A DNA stretch of 9,918 nucleotides from Rhodocyclaceae bacterium UBA5602 (GCA_002424865.1 DILC01000088.1:2089-12006); one strand, 5' to 3'. Counted from the first letter of the stretch, positions 1-8,016 are shown. The notes: generated from the letters alone by a model not told the origin. A program made the numbers and translations.

Positions 1-61
1 AAGTCGGCGCTGGCGGGACGGCGATCATTGATTTATCGCCGTCCCGCCAGCGCCGACTTTT
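1..61. terminator. Perfect 25-bp-stem hairpin; terminator or REP-like palindrome downstream of the VOC gene
   Basis: Positions 1-25 and 35-59 are perfect reverse complements, separated by a 9-nt loop (26-34, CATTGATTT). The stem is mostly G+C. It lies 18 bp past the stop codon of the last minus-strand gene, where an operon terminator is expected. A run of four T (58-61) follows the stem on the plus strand. For the minus-strand operon the arm ends in CTT, and the following bases lie outside the window, so its T-run cannot be checked. It may therefore be a bidirectional terminator or serve a plus-strand gene located to the left. The stem is longer than most intrinsic terminators, and one arm recurs inside chpA (3861-3885), so a REP-like dispersed palindrome that also terminates transcription is a real alternative. 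Confidence 0.75.
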
Positions 62-77
62 GTGTTGATTAGCCGGC

Positions 78-554
78 TTAACCCGCGACCCGCGCAAACG
101 CGTCAATGACTTCCGGCGGCGCTTGCACCAACTCGATCAGCACGCCCTCACCCGCAATGGGAAATTGCTCATTGGCCTTGGGATGCATGAAGGTGATGTC
201 ATAGCCTGCCGCGCCTTGGCGGATGCCCCCGGGGGCAAAGCGCACGCCCTGTGCGGTGAGCCATTCCACCGCGCGGGGCAGGTCGTCAATCCACAAGCCG
301 ATGTGATTTAACGGCGGCTCATGCACGGCGGGTTTTTTGGCCGCATCCAGGGGCTGCATCAAATCAACTTCCACCTTGAACGGGCCACTGCCCATGACCG
401 CAATATCCTCATCCACATTCTCGCGTTCGCTGACAAAATTTCCGCTGACCGTGAGCCCGAACATATCCACCCACAAGCGCGAGAGCCGCTCTTTGGATGG
501 CCCGCCAATGGCGATTTGCTGAATACCGAGCACTTTAAAAGGACGTGTCGTCAT
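78..554 (-). CDS. VOC family protein, methylmalonyl-CoA epimerase/glyoxalase-like (158 aa)
   Basis: This is a small soluble, probably cytoplasmic protein of the vicinal oxygen chelate fold. Two beta-alpha-beta modules are visible: residues 8-70 (IQQIAIGG strand, then VEVDLMQPL) and 82-145 (NHIGLWIDD, then GVLIELVQ). The FMHPK...GVLIELVQ ending resembles methylmalonyl-CoA epimerases. Likely metal positions are Q13, D64, H84 and E141. The first is His in classical epimerases, so the substrate is uncertain and the epimerase reaction should not be assumed. The ATG at 552-554 has a good AGGAA ribosome site (561-565) six nt upstream. The gene starts 27 bp after the chpA stop on the same strand and is followed by the hairpin at 1-59, so it is probably the last gene of the pil-chp transcript. 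A link to twitching motility is not established. VOC fold is secure; function is not. Confidence 0.85.
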   Translation of the reverse strand: MTTRPFKVLGIQQIAIGGPSKERLSRLWVDMFGLTVSGNFVSERENVDEDIAVMGSGPFKVEVDLMQPLDAAKKPAVHEPPLNHIGLWIDDLPRAVEWLTAQGVRFAPGGIRQGAAGYDITFMHPKANEQFPIAGEGVLIELVQAPPEVIDAFARVAG

Positions 555-581
555 GATGGTTTCCTGTTGGCCTATGATCTT

Positions 582-3500
582 CTAACTTGGGTTTTCTGAA
601 TGAACGACCGAAGCAAACGCTGGATTAAGGTCGAGATTGATTGCTGAATTTATCGGCGAACCCGGCGCGGGCTGCATCTCCTGGGCCATCGCATTCATGC
701 GCGTTGCCGTCAGGTTTTGGCGTGCATAACGGGTCACCAAAGCGAGCAGCTCTTCCTCGTTGTAGGGTTTGCCCAAATAATGGTTAATGCCCACTTCACG
801 CGCATGCTGGCGATGTTTATCCGCCGTGCGCGAGGTGATGGCGATCAATGGCATGAGGGCCAGCTGCGCATCGGAACGCAGATGGCGTGCCAATTCAAAA
901 CCATCCATGCGCGGCATTTCGATATCAATCAGCATCACAGCGGGCATATCGTCAGGCAGGGTATCGCGCAACTGCTCCAGGGCATCCACGCCGTCCTTGG
1001 CGGTTACCACACGATAACCATGCCGGTCGAGCAAGCGGCCCATCACTTTACGCACGGTCAGCGAGTCATCCACCACCATGACCACCGCTGGCGCGGGTGG
1101 CTGGGCATCCGCTGCATCATATGTCATAGCGACAGCGCGCTCGGCATTGCTGGCCAATAGCACCACGGGGTTGATCAAAAACACCACCTCGCCATCAGCC
1201 AGCACGGTCGCGCCCAACAGCCAGGGCACACGCGCCAATTGCGGGCCGATGGGCTTGATGACAATTTCCTGGTTGCCGGCCATCGCATCCACTTCCAGCG
1301 CCATGCGGCCACTGCCACTATTCACATGCATCAGCCAGGTGCGGGCGGCGGCCACAGGCGTAGCGCCCGGCTCACCCAAAAGATGCGGCAAATAATGCCA
1401 AGGATAGGTCTCGCCCTGCCAGACGATTTGGCCTGCCTCGCGGATACTGGCGATAGCCTCCGGCTTTAATTCATTCACTTGCGCGACCAGCGCGGATGGA
1501 ATGGCGTAGTGCCTGTCGCCCGCGCGCACCAGCACGACCTGGGCAATCGCCATGGTTTGCGGCATGGCCAGCAAAAACGTGGTGCCCACATTAGCCTGGC
1601 TGCGCACCTCAATGCGGCCGCCCAAGGCAGCGGTTTCATTTTTCACCACGCCCAAGCCAACGCCACGCCCGGACAAGGAGGTGACTTCTTCCGCCGTCGA
1701 AAACCCGGGGTGAAAAATCAAGCCGGACAGGCGCGATTCATCCGCCGTTGCCGCCACTTCAGGCGAGAGCAAACCGCGCTCAACCGCATGCTGGCGAATG
1801 CGCGCAAAATCCAGACCCGCGCCGTCGTCGGCCAGGCTAATGACAATATCGTTATCCTCTTGCTTCAAGGCAAGATTGATTTGCCCGGTCGCCGGCTTGC
1901 CTGCGGCAATGCGCTGCGGCGCGCTTTCAATGCCATGGGCAATGCTGTTACGCAGCAAGTGTTCCAGGGAGCCGACCATTTTCTCCAGGGTGGAGCGATC
2001 CATTTCGATTTCGCCATGCTGAATATGCAGCACCACCTGCTTATCCGCATCCTTGGCCGCCTGCCGCACCACGCGGTACAAACGCTCGGCCAGCGATTCA
2101 AACGGCATCATGCGGGCGCGCATCAAGTGTTGCGACAGATCCCGATTGAGCCGCGCCTGCGCCATGAGCGCGGCATTGGCGTGATCCAGGTTCAGCAGCA
2201 GATTATGCTGCACGGTGGCTACGTCATTCACGCTCTCGGCCATCATACGGGTGACTTCCTGAAAGCGCGTGAAACGGTCAAACTCCAGCGGGTCGAACTG
2301 TGCCGCCTGATCAGCCGCCAGCGCGGCTTGCGACTGCAGTTGCGATTCGGCCTGGATCTCCACCTCGCGCAACTGGTTGCGCAAGCGCGAGACGCTGTCG
2401 GTCAGCTCCATGAGCGCGCCTTTAATCTCGCGCAACCCGCCCTCGATCCGCGTGCGCGCAATCGACATCTCACCGGCCTCATTGACCCACTGGTCAATCA
2501 GATCAGCCCGCACGCGCACGACAACGGCATTGTTTGCCGCGCCGGCCAAAGGACCGGAACCAGGCTCGGCGTGCATCGCGTCAGGAATCGCGCGTCCTTG
2601 ATCAAGGGTGTTTGCGTCCAGCGCGGCGGCACTCGCGGATGGCCCGCGCAAATGCTCCAGCAAGCCTGCCGCTTGGTCCAACGCATTTTCCATCTCGTTG
2701 AAGAATGCCGGCGTCACCGCTTGCGCGGCCAAGGCTTCTTCAAGCCGCGTCTCCATGCCATGCAACACATCGCTGCAGGCCATCGCCCCGACCATGCGCG
2801 CACTGCCCTTGAAGGTGTGCAAGGAGCGCGCCAATGCCTGAGTGACATTGTCATCCTCTGGCGAAATTTGCCATGCGCGCAACTGCTCGCCAATGTCGCG
2901 CAATAAATCCGCGCTTTCCTCCATGAAAACAGACAGCAACTGGCTGTCTATCGCTTCAGGTTCCTCCGCTTGAACAGGGGCGATAGCGGTGGCAGGGGCA
3001 GCGGGCGGAACGGATGCCAAAGATTGGGCTGATGGAACATCCGCTGGCCGGGACCCGGACGCTTTGCCCTCCTCTGCGGACGGTGCCGCCATGCCTGGCG
3101 ACATGGCCTCAAGCGTCGCGGCGAGCGCCGCCTCTTCTCCCGGCATGCGCCGCGCACTCACCGCGCCCAACATGCCTTCCAAGGCACCGGCACAGCGCGC
3201 AAACACAAACCGCTGCGTATCATTGGGTGGCGTGGCGAGCTGCTCAAAGCGAACAAGTGCGTTTTCCAGCGCGTGCGCCAAGTGGTGAATCGGCGCAAAA
3301 CCGGTGGCCGCAGAAATGCTCGCCAGCGTATGCGCCGCGCGTATCACCGCAAGCTTGGGCACGGATTCTTGTCCGAGTTGCGCCTGCAGCGTGGCCACAT
3401 AGCCCTGCGCTTCTTCCAGATACATGTTGTACAGCGCTGGCGCAATATCCAGCCCGCCCACGCGGACAGCTGCAGGCGCCGGGAAAGCGAGCACATCCGC

Positions 3501-5999
3501 AGACGCTGCCGTTGGCGGCGCGAATGGCGTGGCGGGCGCAGATGATCCAGCTGCCTCGCCAGGCGGCGTAGCAGGCTGCCCAGCCTCGCCCGCCTCAACA
3601 GTTTCGCCCACTGGACGTTCGGTTATTGGCGCTTTGGGCATGCCATCCGCAAACGCGGCGGCATCCGCTACCGCTGTGCCACGAATTATTTCAACTGCGG
3701 TTTCAACTGCGGCTCCAAGGCCCGGCCCACCCGCTGTTTCGGCGCAGGGCTCAACAATGCGCCCTGTTAAATCATCGCCCACAGGCGGATTGCCTGGGGC
3801 AGCCGGTTGCAGGAGTACATTGCTTAATGCCTCGGCGGGCGCTTCCGTTTCAGCGCTGAAAAAAGTCGGCGCTACCGGGACGGCGCCCAAGGCTTCACAT
3901 TGCCGCACCAACGCCTTCGCCGCCTGAACATCCAGCCTCTGCAAGCCTGACTGCCGCACCCAATGGTCAAATAACTGCGTGGCATTATCCAGCATGGACA
4001 GCAAGCCAGGCGTTGCCGCCAAGGCTTCATCCAGCCAATGATTGAGCACTTGCTCAACCACCCAGGCCACTTCGCCCAGGTCATGCAAACCCACCATGCG
4101 GCCGCTGCCCTTCAAGGTATGGAAGCCGCGCCGCACAATCACCAGGCTATCGCGGTCATCCGCCGCGCTATGCAATTTAGGCAAAGCCGCCGCAAGACTG
4201 GCGAGAATTTCCTCAGCCTCTTCAAGAAAGATCGCGCGCAAATCGGCATCCAGGGCATCTGCCGCCTCAGCGGACAAATCAGCGGGCACAATGGCCGCAT
4301 TGGGCAACAAAGCATTGGGTTCCAGCACGTCGCCCGCCTGATCCCCAGCCCCAAAAAATTGCTCGGGATTGGCAGGCCCCACGGCCAGCTGGGAGACGAA
4401 GAAACCGATCGACAACAACTTTTGCGCTACCTGGTCAAAAGCTGCCTGCTGTGGCGAAGGCCCGGATTGCGCAAACTCGGTGACTGCCGCCACGCATTCA
4501 TCCACCACGCCGGCTGCGCGATTTTCGTTCAACTGAAGCAAGGCATCACGAACCTGCTGCAGCGGCGCGAACACATTGGCCAGCAAGGTTTTTTGCGTCG
4601 GGTCGCGAAAGAAGCGGTCCAGCGCTTGTTCAACCAGGCCCAGCTGGCGATGAATGTCATGGGCAACGGGCGCAGGCAGCAAGGCAGCCCCTGCCGCAGC
4701 CTGGGGAATGGCATCCAGCGGCGGCATTTCCTGCGTGACCGGCGCCTCGCCCGCGGCGGCGGAAAAAAGCCGTTTCACACATCCATCCACCTGCTCGGCA
4801 AACGCGCTGCCCAAAAAATCAAAATGATCCAGCGCAGAAAAAGCCAGATGCAGGGCGTTGGCCATCTCCACACCCAGCGCCTCGGTATGCCGCATGGGAT
4901 TGCGGCGCAATAAATCAGCCTGCTCGCGAATGGCATGGGCAAGCGCAACGAATGCGGCCTCTTGCGTTGCGGCAGCCGCATTGTCAAACCAGGTGACCGC
5001 CTCATGGAAGCGCGGCAAGGCGGCCATCGCGCCACCGCACAAGTCACGCCAGTTTTTTTGCGCGGCGCCAATCAAGTCACGCAGGCGATTGAGATGTTCA
5101 ACCTGCCGCCGCGCAGCCGCTTCAGCCACCGGAATCAAGCGCTCCAGGCGATAAGCCGCGCGCACCACCGCCAAGGCCGCATGGCCGTGGCTTGCAACGG
5201 CAGCCAGGTACAAGGCCTCACGCAACAACGCCGGCGCCACATCGCGATGTCCTTCGACGTGCTTTTTGATATGCGACGCCAGGCGCAGCAAAAACCGCTT
5301 GGCCTCCGCAGCATCCTCAAATCCATCCACCCCCAAGGCATCCAGAACGCCCAGTGAAATCCACCACAAGGACCGCCCGGCCGGTGTAGTCTGGGTGAGT
5401 TCCACCATGGTGAGCGAGGCTTTCATCTCGCTAATGCCTTTGGCATCGCCCTTGATCCACTTCAGGAGGCCCCGCTCAAAACCCATGCGCGCAGCACGCA
5501 AACGCGCATCCAGCGCATCACCCAGCAAGTGCTCCGGCTCGCGCTCACGGCGCGGCGGGCGCTGCGTTAAATCGGGAAAAAACAGCGCATGGGCCTCCGG
5601 CTCCGGCAAGCCTTGTTGCAGCAGCAAGGCGCGGTACAGGGGAAGCAACTTCAACGGCTGATGCGCGGCTCCCGCCATCAAATCATCCAGATACTGGCGC
5701 AGCTCGACAACGCAGGACTGCACCACCGGCACCAGACGGGCCGGCTCCGTTACCCGGCCCGCGGCCAGTGCCACCAAGGATTCTTCCACGGCCAGCGAAA
5801 ATTCGGTGAGCCCATCAAGGCCCACAATAGCCAGCGCGCCATGCGCCTGATGCAAATTAGCGTAAGCCCGTTTCAACAAGGCTTCATCATGCGCGGGTTC
5901 CGCAAGATACGCCGTTAGCTCGCCCATGGTTTGTTCGAGCGCGAGCTCAATCTCCCCTTTTACCCAGGAAAGCGGGCCGAGATCCAATGTATTCACCAT
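582..5999 (-). CDS. chpA: ChpA/PilL hybrid histidine kinase of the type IV pilus chemosensory system (1805 aa)
   Basis: CheA-type cytoplasmic kinase that autophosphorylates under PilJ/PilI control and feeds PilG and PilH. Order seen: N-terminal Hpt-like domain (1-110, H50 in LHQAHGAL); helical module (about 155-410); a second Hpt-like domain (445-540) with Q481 where His is expected; canonical Hpt (585-700, H627 in HTLKGSGRMVG); Pro/Ala linker (705-845); degenerate Hpt (850-950, H890 in HTLASISAATG); second linker (951-1012); canonical Hpt (1017-1118, H1061 in HTFKGSARMVG); dimerisation region (1155-1320); HATPase (1325-1480; N box around N1351/H1355, G1 DDGAGLD, G2 SGRGVGLG); CheW-like domain (1482-1617); receiver (1638-1758; D1644/D1645, phospho-acceptor D1692, T1722, K1744). 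The tail 1760-1805 has no recognised domain. The start ATG is 7 bp past the pilJ stop, with a weak AGG (6007-6009) overlapping that stop, so translational coupling is likely. The linker DNA carries a repeat matching the hairpin at 1-59. Confidence 0.97.
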   Translation of the reverse strand: MVNTLDLGPLSWVKGEIELALEQTMGELTAYLAEPAHDEALLKRAYANLHQAHGALAIVGLDGLTEFSLAVEESLVALAAGRVTEPARLVPVVQSCVVELRQYLDDLMAGAAHQPLKLLPLYRALLLQQGLPEPEAHALFFPDLTQRPPRREREPEHLLGDALDARLRAARMGFERGLLKWIKGDAKGISEMKASLTMVELTQTTPAGRSLWWISLGVLDALGVDGFEDAAEAKRFLLRLASHIKKHVEGHRDVAPALLREALYLAAVASHGHAALAVVRAAYRLERLIPVAEAAARRQVEHLNRLRDLIGAAQKNWRDLCGGAMAALPRFHEAVTWFDNAAAATQEAAFVALAHAIREQADLLRRNPMRHTEALGVEMANALHLAFSALDHFDFLGSAFAEQVDGCVKRLFSAAAGEAPVTQEMPPLDAIPQAAAGAALLPAPVAHDIHRQLGLVEQALDRFFRDPTQKTLLANVFAPLQQVRDALLQLNENRAAGVVDECVAAVTEFAQSGPSPQQAAFDQVAQKLLSIGFFVSQLAVGPANPEQFFGAGDQAGDVLEPNALLPNAAIVPADLSAEAADALDADLRAIFLEEAEEILASLAAALPKLHSAADDRDSLVIVRRGFHTLKGSGRMVGLHDLGEVAWVVEQVLNHWLDEALAATPGLLSMLDNATQLFDHWVRQSGLQRLDVQAAKALVRQCEALGAVPVAPTFFSAETEAPAEALSNVLLQPAAPGNPPVGDDLTGRIVEPCAETAGGPGLGAAVETAVEIIRGTAVADAAAFADGMPKAPITERPVGETVEAGEAGQPATPPGEAAGSSAPATPFAPPTAASADVLAFPAPAAVRVGGLDIAPALYNMYLEEAQGYVATLQAQLGQESVPKLAVIRAAHTLASISAATGFAPIHHLAHALENALVRFEQLATPPNDTQRFVFARCAGALEGMLGAVSARRMPGEEAALAATLEAMSPGMAAPSAEEGKASGSRPADVPSAQSLASVPPAAPATAIAPVQAEEPEAIDSQLLSVFMEESADLLRDIGEQLRAWQISPEDDNVTQALARSLHTFKGSARMVGAMACSDVLHGMETRLEEALAAQAVTPAFFNEMENALDQAAGLLEHLRGPSASAAALDANTLDQGRAIPDAMHAEPGSGPLAGAANNAVVVRVRADLIDQWVNEAGEMSIARTRIEGGLREIKGALMELTDSVSRLRNQLREVEIQAESQLQSQAALAADQAAQFDPLEFDRFTRFQEVTRMMAESVNDVATVQHNLLLNLDHANAALMAQARLNRDLSQHLMRARMMPFESLAERLYRVVRQAAKDADKQVVLHIQHGEIEMDRSTLEKMVGSLEHLLRNSIAHGIESAPQRIAAGKPATGQINLALKQEDNDIVISLADDGAGLDFARIRQHAVERGLLSPEVAATADESRLSGLIFHPGFSTAEEVTSLSGRGVGLGVVKNETAALGGRIEVRSQANVGTTFLLAMPQTMAIAQVVLVRAGDRHYAIPSALVAQVNELKPEAIASIREAGQIVWQGETYPWHYLPHLLGEPGATPVAAARTWLMHVNSGSGRMALEVDAMAGNQEIVIKPIGPQLARVPWLLGATVLADGEVVFLINPVVLLASNAERAVAMTYDAADAQPPAPAVVMVVDDSLTVRKVMGRLLDRHGYRVVTAKDGVDALEQLRDTLPDDMPAVMLIDIEMPRMDGFELARHLRSDAQLALMPLIAITSRTADKHRQHAREVGINHYLGKPYNEEELLALVTRYARQNLTATRMNAMAQEMQPAPGSPINSAINLDLNPAFASVVHSENPS
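3689..3712. repeat. 2 x 12-bp perfect tandem repeat in the chpA linker
   Basis: TTTCAACTGCGG occurs twice in direct succession (3689-3700 and 3701-3712). In the protein it gives the duplicated AVET/AVEI at residues 764-771. The unit is a multiple of three, so the frame is kept. It looks like a recent slippage or duplication event in a region under weak length constraint. Confidence 0.8.
3848..3861. repeat. Perfect 14-bp palindrome TTTCAGCGCTGAAA
   Basis: The sequence is its own reverse complement over 14 bp and abuts the hairpin-arm copy at 3861-3885. It encodes residues 713-718 (FSAE region) of ChpA, in the linker. It could be a remnant of a palindromic element, a protein-binding site or chance. 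Confidence 0.5.
3861..3885 (-). repeat. Imperfect copy of the terminal hairpin arm inside the chpA linker
   Basis: On the plus strand, 3861-3885 matches the reverse complement of 37-61 at 23 of 25 positions. The shared parts are AAAAGTCGGCGCT and CGGGACGGCG, and the only differences are the two bases AC here against GG in the hairpin arm. In chpA it encodes residues 705-713 (GAVPVAPTF). Only one arm is present, so it does not form the long hairpin locally. The identity includes the flanking T-run of the arm, which argues for a shared origin rather than chance in a window this size. Confidence 0.75.
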
Positions 6000-6007
6000 G
6001 AATTTAC

Positions 6008-7993
6008 CTATACCTTAAATCCAGCGACTGAGCCCTTTAACTCGACCGCAAGTTGCGCCAGCGCTGATACAGCCAGCGCTGTTTGCCCGGTGCGCAGCGT
6101 TGTCTGATCGGTAATCTCAAGAATATGCTGCATGGATGTAGCCACTTGCGTCGAGCTTTGCGCCTGCCGCTTGGTTGCCTCAGCAATGGCTTCCACGCGT
6201 TGCGCCAAGTCTTGCGATACCGTCGAAATCTCCGTCAAGGACTGTCCTGCCGCATCGGACAAGCGGGCGCCCGCGACCACACCCTGGGTTGAATACTCCA
6301 TCGCCGCCACAGCGCCTTGCGTGTCGGCCTGGATGGTTTTAACCAACAATGAAATTTGTCGCGTCGCCTCGCCCGAACGTTCGGCCAGGCGCTGCACTTC
6401 TTCTGCCACCAAGGAAAACCCGCGCCCAGCACCGCCGGCTGAAGCCGCTTGTATGGACGCATTCAAAGCCAGCACATTGGTCTGTTCGGTAATGTCCGAG
6501 ATCATCTCGACAATCTCGCCAATCTCTTGCGATGATTCACCCAGGCGCTTGATGCGTTTGGAAGTTTCCTGAATCTGCCCGCGAATTTCGTTCATGCCGA
6601 CAATCGAAGCCGCCACCGCCTGCGCGCCATTTTGCGCAGCGGCCACTGACGCACGCGCCACATCGGCTGAGGCCTGCGCCGAGACCAGCACTTCTTCCAT
6701 GGATTGCACCGTTGAGAGCACCACAGCGCTCGCAGCGCGAATCTCATTGGCTTGCGCATGCGCCGCATCTAAAAGTTCGCGCGAGATTTTTTGCGCGCCG
6801 CCCGTGGTTTGCGTCACGCGCTCGGAAGCATCATTCAAGCGCCGCACCAGGACAGCGAGTTCTTCAATCGCGTAATTCACCGAATCGGCAATCGCCCCAG
6901 TAATGTCTTCATTGACCGTTGCGCGCACGGTCAAATCGCCATCGGCCAAATCGCTCATTTCGTTGAGCAGGCGCAAAATGGCATTTTGCGTGGCCTCTTG
7001 CTCAGCTTCCGCCAAACGGCGTTTCCTGTCCGACTCGGCACGCCGACGCACGCTATCCCGCTGATAGAGCCTGACCATCAAAACCAGCGAGAGCAGCGCC
7101 AATGAGCCCAAAAGGGCCGCTGCCAAAAGCATGAACGGAGACGTTGTAAATTCGCGCTGGTAGCCGGCGAGCAAGGCATCCACAGCTTGCGCCAAGGCGT
7201 CAATGTCCGCTGCCTTGGCCGCTGCCTGGCGCGCCGCCAATAAGTGCGTGGCGTCATCCGGCAAGGCATCCGCACGCGCCTGCATGAAAACAAGGCGCTG
7301 ACTCAAAACCTCGCTATTGGCCGACAGCAAACTCGCCAGCTTGATATCCGCGCGCAGCAAGCGCAAGGTATTTTCATCCACATCCGCCATCTGCGGCCAA
7401 CGCGCCAGGGTGTACAAAATACTGGCCGTCACGGCCGGCACTTGCCCGCCAATGGCCTCAGCCTCGTTCATCATCCTGGGGCCGCTTATCAAGCCTTCGG
7501 CAACCAGCTGGCCCAGGGCCAGCAAAGGCGTTTTCTGCGCCAGCACCAAGCCTATGTGCGCGTCATGCGCATCCCAAAGTTGCTGCAGGCGGGCCAAGGC
7601 GCCCGCCACCTTGCCACCCGTTGCCGCCACCGGTACGCCCTCGATCCGCCCCCCGCGTGTGAGGCTCGTCAAGACAGCATGCATGGCCACGCGCGTCTCG
7701 GACAAGGATTGAAAACCTGACGCGTCGCCGCGCAAAGCATTTTGCGTGGCTTGCGGAAACATCTGCACCAAGGGACGCAAATGGCTTGCGGCCATGACAT
7801 ACGCGGCGCTGCGATTGCGATTCTGGCTATACACGTACATCAGTGCCGTGGTGAGCAGCACGCTCGCCAAGAACACGATTCCCAGCACACGAAATTGCGT
7901 ATCCAGCGCCAGGTGGCCAAACACCTTATGGACTAACGATCCTGACGGCTCAGTCGAACGCTTGCGGAGTGGGTTAAAAGCGGGTGTTTTCAC
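6008..7993 (-). CDS. pilJ: PilJ, methyl-accepting chemotaxis receptor for twitching motility (661 aa)
   Basis: Inner-membrane receptor of the Pil-Chp array. Residues 1-35 are a basic cytoplasmic N-terminus, followed by TM1 (about 36-56), a periplasmic PilJ-type sensor region (57-284), TM2 (287-308), HAMP (about 309-385) and the long cytoplasmic signalling coiled coil (about 400-661). The conserved hairpin tip is ITEQTNVLALNASIQAAS...GRGFSLVAEEVQRLAERS (501-540), which binds the kinase and coupling protein. The C-terminus ends GSVAGFKV, with no CheR-docking pentapeptide. The start is GTG (7991-7993). An in-frame TGA lies eight codons upstream and the first internal ATG is M51 inside TM1, so GTG is the best choice although no clear ribosome site precedes it. 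The gene follows pilI after 107 bp and precedes chpA by 7 bp. Confidence 0.95.
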   Translation of the reverse strand: MKTPAFNPLRKRSTEPSGSLVHKVFGHLALDTQFRVLGIVFLASVLLTTALMYVYSQNRNRSAAYVMAASHLRPLVQMFPQATQNALRGDASGFQSLSETRVAMHAVLTSLTRGGRIEGVPVAATGGKVAGALARLQQLWDAHDAHIGLVLAQKTPLLALGQLVAEGLISGPRMMNEAEAIGGQVPAVTASILYTLARWPQMADVDENTLRLLRADIKLASLLSANSEVLSQRLVFMQARADALPDDATHLLAARQAAAKAADIDALAQAVDALLAGYQREFTTSPFMLLAAALLGSLALLSLVLMVRLYQRDSVRRRAESDRKRRLAEAEQEATQNAILRLLNEMSDLADGDLTVRATVNEDITGAIADSVNYAIEELAVLVRRLNDASERVTQTTGGAQKISRELLDAAHAQANEIRAASAVVLSTVQSMEEVLVSAQASADVARASVAAAQNGAQAVAASIVGMNEIRGQIQETSKRIKRLGESSQEIGEIVEMISDITEQTNVLALNASIQAASAGGAGRGFSLVAEEVQRLAERSGEATRQISLLVKTIQADTQGAVAAMEYSTQGVVAGARLSDAAGQSLTEISTVSQDLAQRVEAIAEATKRQAQSSTQVATSMQHILEITDQTTLRTGQTALAVSALAQLAVELKGSVAGFKV

Positions 7994-8016
7994 GGCGATC
8001 AGGTTTGATGGGATTC

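Larger units (their letters stand above)
3465..3887 (-). other. Pro/Ala/Gly-rich linker region inside chpA (residues about 705-845)
   Basis: This stretch of chpA encodes a low-complexity, probably disordered linker between the canonical Hpt (H627) and the degenerate Hpt (H890). It is rich in Ala, Pro, Gly, Glu and Thr. Linkers between Hpt modules in ChpA proteins vary in length, so they tolerate insertion and duplication. Three DNA features cluster here: the hairpin-arm match (3861-3885), a perfect 14-bp palindrome (3848-3861) and a 2 x 12-bp tandem duplication (3689-3712). Confidence 0.7.

Noticed and set aside
1479..2906. Long open frame (475 codons) on the plus strand antisense to chpA
   Set aside because: It lies wholly within the kinase-coding part of chpA, whose protein has clear conserved motifs. 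The antisense translation is rich in His, Arg and Gln with no recognisable domain, as expected of a GC-rich shadow frame.
4038..4913. Plus-strand open frame of 291 codons antisense to the chpA N-terminal half
   Set aside because: Same reason: low-information composition, no domain, no ribosome site noted, and fully overlapped by a certain gene.
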